Of a stretch of 8,858 bases of DNA, positions 7,590 to 8,858 are shown piece by piece (the stretch's first letter is position 1; each line of letters begins with the position of its first letter). Source of the DNA: Spirochaetia bacterium (lineage in GTDB: Bacteria > Spirochaetota > UBA12135). The stretch spans positions 1 to 8,858 of the forward strand of contig DNNS01000377.1 in assembly GCA_003497555.1 (NCBI GenBank), in the 5' to 3' direction. The notes beneath the pieces are model-generated. The model was not told the DNA's origin. It did no database searches and was given only the letters and a program-made list of their open reading frames with translations. The position numbers and the translations under genes are program-made.

Positions 7590-8792
7590 TCAGGCGCGCT
7601 GGTTTTTGGTCTTGTTATGCAGCGGATTTTTTTTAATATGCGCATCAAGGTCTTTTTTTTCTACATTAAGAAATTCACAGACCTCTGGCCTGACAGCAGG
7701 CTCTTTGCCGTCACCAAGATGCTGCCAGGCATAAGAATCGGCAAGATGCACTATACTGCAGAGTTCGCGGCTGCGGTTCTTTTCTGCCAGCGGATCATGA
7801 TGGTACAGGCAGATTTCCGCGTAATATTCGGGCAGATTCCACCAGTCAAGCAGGTATCCGCCCAACAGCGCATGATTGGTTCCGAGGATTTCCTGTTCAA
7901 GATCGCAGGAACACACATCAGGACTCTTGCGCCATTTTTCGTGGCTCTGTCTGAAATCGCGGAAAAAATATTTTGCCAGCAGAATTTTACCGGCATCATG
8001 CAGCAGGCCGACTGAGCCCAGATGATCAGGGAGTTTTTTCTGAAAAATCAACCGGTATAAATCATGGGTCAGGATATTGCAGAGATGAAAATGATCCCAG
8101 AGTATATGCAGGGTATTTACCCCCTGCCGGCCGGTTTCCAGAAAATCAAACAGCTCGGAGTAAATGATGATATCTTTAATGGCGCTTCTTCCCAAAAAAA
8201 CCAGGGCATCTTTCAGAGATATAAAGCTGACGCCAGTGAAGGCCGAATTGGTAATACGCAGAATTTTAGCAACGTAAGACGGTTCTTTTTCAATTTCAGC
8301 CGCTATTTCGCCGATCTCGCGATCCTGCTCGATTAATCCCGAGATCCGGCTGTGCAGAGCAGGCAGCGCGGGAAGTTCTTTCAGACTGCTGATAATTTTG
8401 AGATTATTTGAAGTCATTATACTGTTGCGTATGTCGAATAAATGCCGCAGCCGGTTTTTTAACTGTTCGCTGTCCCAGGGTTTGGTGATATAATTTCTGG
8501 CCAGGCCGAACTGAACCGCAGCAAGCATATCGCTGTGTTCAACAAAACCGCTCAGCATGATGCGCATGATATCGGGGTATTCTGCCTGTACTTTTTTAAG
8601 CAGCTCGCTGCCGTTCATTTCGGGCATTTTATAATCGGAAATTACCAGATCGATTTTTTCCCGCCCGAGAATTTCCAGACCTTCGCGGCCGCTGCCGGCA
8701 AAAAAAAGCTGATAATCTTCGCTGCGCAGAACCCTTTTCAGAGAACTTAAAATATTCGGATCATCATCAACGAATAAAATGGAATTTTTCAT
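7590..8792 (-). CDS. Response regulator with REC and HDOD domains
   Basis: This is a 400-residue cytoplasmic response regulator and the first gene of the operon. The receiver domain (residues about 3-120) has D9-D10-D11, phospho-acceptor D53, S81, Y101 and K104-P-W. It aligns without gaps to the receiver of the gene at 4085-4990. The HDOD domain runs from about residue 135 to 355: the entry motif ELPALPALHSRI, then EPSYVAKILRITNSAF, a FLG turn, and the helical core. Unusually, it keeps the spaced residues of an HD phosphohydrolase: H236, H265-D266 (LLHDAGK), H307, H331-H332 and D352. HDOD proteins are generally regarded as non-catalytic signalling domains, so activity cannot be assumed. There is no GYP motif, so it is not a classical c-di-GMP phosphodiesterase. 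GGGAG at 8803-8799, six bases before the ATG, supports the start. Phosphorylation by the adjacent kinase is inferred from the operon. Confidence 0.95.
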   Translation of the reverse strand: MKNSILFVDDDPNILSSLKRVLRSEDYQLFFAGSGREGLEILGREKIDLVISDYKMPEMNGSELLKKVQAEYPDIMRIMLSGFVEHSDMLAAVQFGLARNYITKPWDSEQLKNRLRHLFDIRNSIMTSNNLKIISSLKELPALPALHSRISGLIEQDREIGEIAAEIEKEPSYVAKILRITNSAFTGVSFISLKDALVFLGRSAIKDIIIYSELFDFLETGRQGVNTLHILWDHFHLCNILTHDLYRLIFQKKLPDHLGSVGLLHDAGKILLAKYFFRDFRQSHEKWRKSPDVCSCDLEQEILGTNHALLGGYLLDWWNLPEYYAEICLYHHDPLAEKNRSRELCSIVHLADSYAWQHLGDGKEPAVRPEVCEFLNVEKKDLDAHIKKNPLHNKTKNQRA

Positions 8793-8798
8793 GAACAG

Positions 8799-8803
8799 CT
8801 CCC
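8799..8803 (-). promoter_or_regulatory. Ribosome binding site of the REC-HDOD gene
   Basis: Read on the minus strand, GGGAG is followed by six bases and the ATG at 8792. It is the clearest ribosome site of the operon and fixes the start of its first gene. Confidence 0.75.
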
Positions 8804-8818
8804 GGTATGTACGCCGAG

Positions 8819-8827
8819 ATTATATCA
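8819..8827 (-). promoter_or_regulatory. Extended -10 promoter of the four-gene signalling operon
   Basis: On the minus strand the sequence TGATATAAT combines a consensus TATAAT (8824-8819) with the TGn extension (8827-8825). No good -35 hexamer lies 16-18 bases upstream, as is allowed for extended -10 promoters. Transcription would start near 8812, about 20 bases before the ATG. No other convincing promoter lies in the gene junctions, so all four genes down to 2359 are probably one transcript. Confidence 0.6.
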
Positions 8828-8858
8828 TACTTTTATGTAAATACTTCCATTTAAAACA

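Noticed and set aside
7590..8792. Calling the HDOD protein an HD-GYP c-di-GMP phosphodiesterase
   Set aside because: No GYP motif follows the HH pair, and the N-terminal half of the output domain is typical HDOD.

Overview
The window has two transcription blocks that converge around position 2335. Codon use leans to A/T, with many AAA/TTT runs. All coding frames are intact, and I see no tRNA, rRNA, CRISPR array, transposase or other sign of recent insertion. The gene families point to a bacterium, probably an anaerobic Gram-negative one (Lentisphaerota/PVC or Desulfobacterota-like). That placement is a guess from gene content. No phylogenetic marker gene is present.

Left block (1-2311): a cupin-type AraC-family regulator (minus strand, 154-1020) is divergent from a URO-D superfamily protein (plus strand, 1133-2311). 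The latter is a corrinoid/methyl-transferase-like relative of uroporphyrinogen decarboxylase, not HemE. The short space between them holds back-to-back promoter elements and a 19-bp inverted repeat (1063-1081). The repeat touches the -35 of the regulator promoter and covers the -35 zone of the other promoter, so it looks like a shared operator. The regulator most likely controls its neighbour and itself.

Right block (8858 down to 2359, minus strand): a compact four-gene signalling operon reads from an extended -10 promoter at 8819-8827. In transcription order it encodes (1) REC-HDOD, (2) a membrane histidine kinase with seven predicted TM helices, three PAS domains and HisKA/HATPase, (3) REC-coiled coil-GAF-like, and (4) a FapA/DUF342 beta-helix protein. 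The junctions are a 2-nt gap, an ATGA overlap and an 8-nt overlap with a TTG start, which implies translational coupling. Neither response regulator has a DNA-binding domain. The pathway therefore probably acts post-transcriptionally, by protein-protein contacts, and the FapA-like protein is the only non-signalling product and the natural candidate effector.

The points most worth following up are the kinase/dual-REC/FapA operon, the near-complete HD metal-ligand set in the HDOD protein, the cysteine cluster in the third PAS domain, the shared operator, and the incomplete zinc site of the URO-D-like protein.
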